Source: Actinomycetota bacterium
Lineage (GTDB): Bacteria; Actinomycetota; Thermoleophilia; Miltoncostaeales; Miltoncostaeaceae
DNA: 17,471 nt
Assembly: GCA_947475125.1 (NCBI GenBank)
Contig: CANJMX010000016.1
Coordinates: 1 to 17,471 of the forward strand
Direction of reading: 5' to 3'
Below the pieces are notes generated by a model, which was given only the letters and a program-made list of their open reading frames with translations, made no database searches and was not told where the DNA came from. Positions within the stretch are counted from its first letter, which is position 1. Each line of letters starts with the position of its first letter. The translations under genes were made by a program, and so were the position numbers. Of this stretch, positions 16,014 to 17,471 are shown in pieces.

Positions 16014-17282
16014 TCAGGTGCCCTGATCCCAGGACGCCAGGTACTTCTCCTGCTCCTCGGTGAGGGCGTCGATCTCAACGCCCATCGAGTACAGCTTCAG
16101 CCGTGCAATCTCCGCGTCGATATCGGCGGGGACTGAGTAGACCTTGTTCTCCAGGGTGGCGGCGTTCTGCGCCATGTACTCGGCGGCCAGGGCCTGGTTG
16201 GCAAAGCTCATGTCCATGACTGCGGCCGGGTGACCCTCGGCTGCCGACAGGTTGAGCAGACGGCCCTCGGCGAGCAGGTACACCTTGCGGCCGTTGCGCA
16301 GCATGTACTCCTGCACGAACGGACGCACCTCGCGTGAGCCGTCAGACAGCTCTTCGAGGCCCGGGATGTCGATCTCCACGTTGAAGTGGCCCGTGTTGGC
16401 GATGATCGCCCCGTCCTTCATGTGCTCAAAGTGCTCACGACGGAGAACGTGGATGTTGCCAGTGGCGGTGATGAAGATGTCACCCTCCTTGGCCGCATCA
16501 GCGACCGGGAGGACCTCAAAGCCATCCATCACGGCTTCAAGAGCAGCCAGCGGGTCCACCTCAATAACGATGACGTGGGCACCCATGCCCTTGAGGCGCG
16601 ATGCAAGACCGCGACCACACCAGCCATACCCACCGACCACGCACTTGCGACCGGCGATGAGCACGTTGGTCGCGCGCATCAGGCCGTCGAGCGTTGACTG
16701 CCCGGTGCCGTAGCGGTTGTCGAACATGTGCTTGGTGTTGGCGTCATTCACTGCCACCACCGGGAAGGAGAGCTTGCCCTCGGCCTCCAGGGCCTTCAGG
16801 CGGATAACGCCCGTGGTGGTCTCCTCGGTGCCGCCGATGATGCCGTCAAGCATCTCCCTGCGGTCGCCGTGGAGCACACCGATGACGTCGGCGCCGTCAT
16901 CCATGGTGATGTGCGGGGCGTGGTCAATCGCGGCCGTGAGGTGCGAGTAGTACGTCTCGTCGTCCTCGCCCTTGATGGCGTAGGTCGAGATCCCGTACTC
17001 CTGCACCAACGCGGCTGCGGTGTCGTCCTGCGTCGAGAGCGGATTGGACGCCACAAGCATGAGGTCGGCGCCGCCGGCCTTGAGCGTGCGGGCCAGGTTG
17101 GCCGTCTCGGTGGTCACGTGAAGACAGGCCGAGATGCGAAGCCCCTCAAGCGGGCGCTCCTTCTCGAACCGCGCACGGATGTTGGCCAGCACGGGCATGT
17201 CCCGGTCGGCCCATTCGATCTTCTGCCGCCCGAGCTCAGCAAGCCCCAGGTCAGCAACATGATGCTTGACGTTCGTCGTCAC
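16014..17282 (-). CDS. ahcY: S-adenosyl-L-homocysteine hydrolase (adenosylhomocysteinase)
   Basis: AhcY splits S-adenosylhomocysteine into homocysteine and adenosine, which removes the product inhibitor of methyltransferases. The 422-aa, NAD-dependent enzyme shows the N-terminal KIEWADRDMP and SACLHVTTETANLA, the catalytic segment VNDANTKHMFDNRYGTGQS (178-196, with the conserved K and D), and the Rossmann motif GYGWCGRG (218-225). Downstream are ANTGHFNVEIDI (295-306) and LLAEGRLLNLSAAEGHP (336-352). At 422 aa it is the shorter form found in many thermophiles, archaea and some actinobacteria, lacking the roughly 40-residue insert of many proteobacterial and actinobacterial enzymes. The start is GTG 17282, supported by AAGGA 8 nt upstream. 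It is followed by mtnA after a short gap, forming a SAM-recycling pair. Its upstream region contains a long imperfect palindrome. Confidence 0.97.
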   Translation of the reverse strand: MTTNVKHHVADLGLAELGRQKIEWADRDMPVLANIRARFEKERPLEGLRISACLHVTTETANLARTLKAGGADLMLVASNPLSTQDDTAAALVQEYGISTYAIKGEDDETYYSHLTAAIDHAPHITMDDGADVIGVLHGDRREMLDGIIGGTEETTTGVIRLKALEAEGKLSFPVVAVNDANTKHMFDNRYGTGQSTLDGLMRATNVLIAGRKCVVGGYGWCGRGLASRLKGMGAHVIVIEVDPLAALEAVMDGFEVLPVADAAKEGDIFITATGNIHVLRREHFEHMKDGAIIANTGHFNVEIDIPGLEELSDGSREVRPFVQEYMLRNGRKVYLLAEGRLLNLSAAEGHPAAVMDMSFANQALAAEYMAQNAATLENKVYSVPADIDAEIARLKLYSMGVEIDALTEEQEKYLASWDQGT

Positions 17283-17365
17283 AGGCTGATTCCTTAATCA
17301 TTCGGAAGCCGGCGGAGGGTACCAGAGGGGACCCCGTGTCCCGGTGTGTTTCCGGAGGGCGCTGG

Positions 17366-17471
17366 TGGGGCCGGGATGGCGCGTCGAAAAGGCGCGATGC
17401 CGCATGCCACGGGCTGCGCCCGGGGGGGCAGGGCGGAATGCTGCGGTATTCGTCGCACCATCCCGGCCCCA
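17366..17471. repeat. Long imperfect inverted repeat upstream of ahcY
   Basis: Arms 17366-17386 and 17451-17471 are reverse complements at 19 of 21 positions, including an unbroken 14-nt core TGGGGCCGGGATGG / CCATCCCGGCCCCA. The enclosed 64 nt contain further short complementary pieces, for example GGGCTGCGCCC at 17411-17421. The structure lies about 84 nt upstream of the ahcY start and ends exactly at the window edge, so it may extend further. It could be a terminator for an unseen upstream gene, a structured leader of ahcY, or an extragenic palindrome. It does not match the SAH or SAM riboswitch consensus as I remember them. Confidence 0.6.

Noticed and set aside
17283..17471. SAH or SAM riboswitch upstream of ahcY
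   Set aside because: The leader does not show the conserved core segments of the SAH, SAM-I/IV or SAM-II classes as I know them; only a generic long stem is visible. A covariance search would decide.

Overview
The window looks like a GC-rich actinobacterial chromosome segment. The gene order comF-hpf-secA-prfB-ftsE-ftsX-ctpA-rnr-smpB is the kind of conserved housekeeping order found in Actinomycetota, third codon positions are strongly G/C, and GTG starts are common. A deep-branching class such as Thermoleophilia would fit, but that placement is an inference from gene order and protein character and was not tested by search. Nothing here resembles a phage, plasmid, defence locus or CRISPR array.

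Layout. On the minus strand, read from right to left: ahcY (S-adenosylhomocysteinase) and mtnA (methylthioribose-1-phosphate isomerase) form a two-gene methyl-cycle/methionine-salvage block at 14902-17282. A second minus-strand series starts at about 12850: comF-type phosphoribosyltransferase, long hpf (ribosome hibernation factor), a large exported TIM-barrel/peptidoglycan-binding protein, secA and prfB (RF2). A gene-poor stretch at 5037-5681 carries a family of GGGGTCAGACCCC-type repeats. Then follow ftsE, ftsX, ctpA (S41 processing protease), rnr (RNase R) and the first 42-43 codons of smpB, cut by the left edge. Only two genes run on the plus strand: infA (IF-1) and, 5 nt later, a thiamine-diphosphate 2-keto acid decarboxylase. 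This pair lies between comF and mtnA, divergent from the first and convergent on the second with overlapping stop codons.

How the genes fit together. SmpB and RNase R are partners in trans-translation and in decay of the rescued mRNA. RF2, IF-1 and HPF act at termination, initiation and hibernation of the ribosome. SecA drives export, FtsEX controls septal wall hydrolysis, CtpA is an envelope protease, and the TIM-barrel/PG-binding protein is probably an exported wall protein. AhcY removes SAH and MtnA recycles the methylthioribose part of SAM.

The most interesting non-routine signals are: the repeat cluster between prfB and ftsE; a long imperfect palindrome (17366-17471) upstream of ahcY; an infA gene whose ideal Shine-Dalgarno points to an in-frame GTT codon; the tight infA-decarboxylase pair; the uncharacterised exported protein between hpf and secA; and uncertain N-termini for ftsE and mtnA. 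I did not find convincing evidence for a wholly new multi-gene system.
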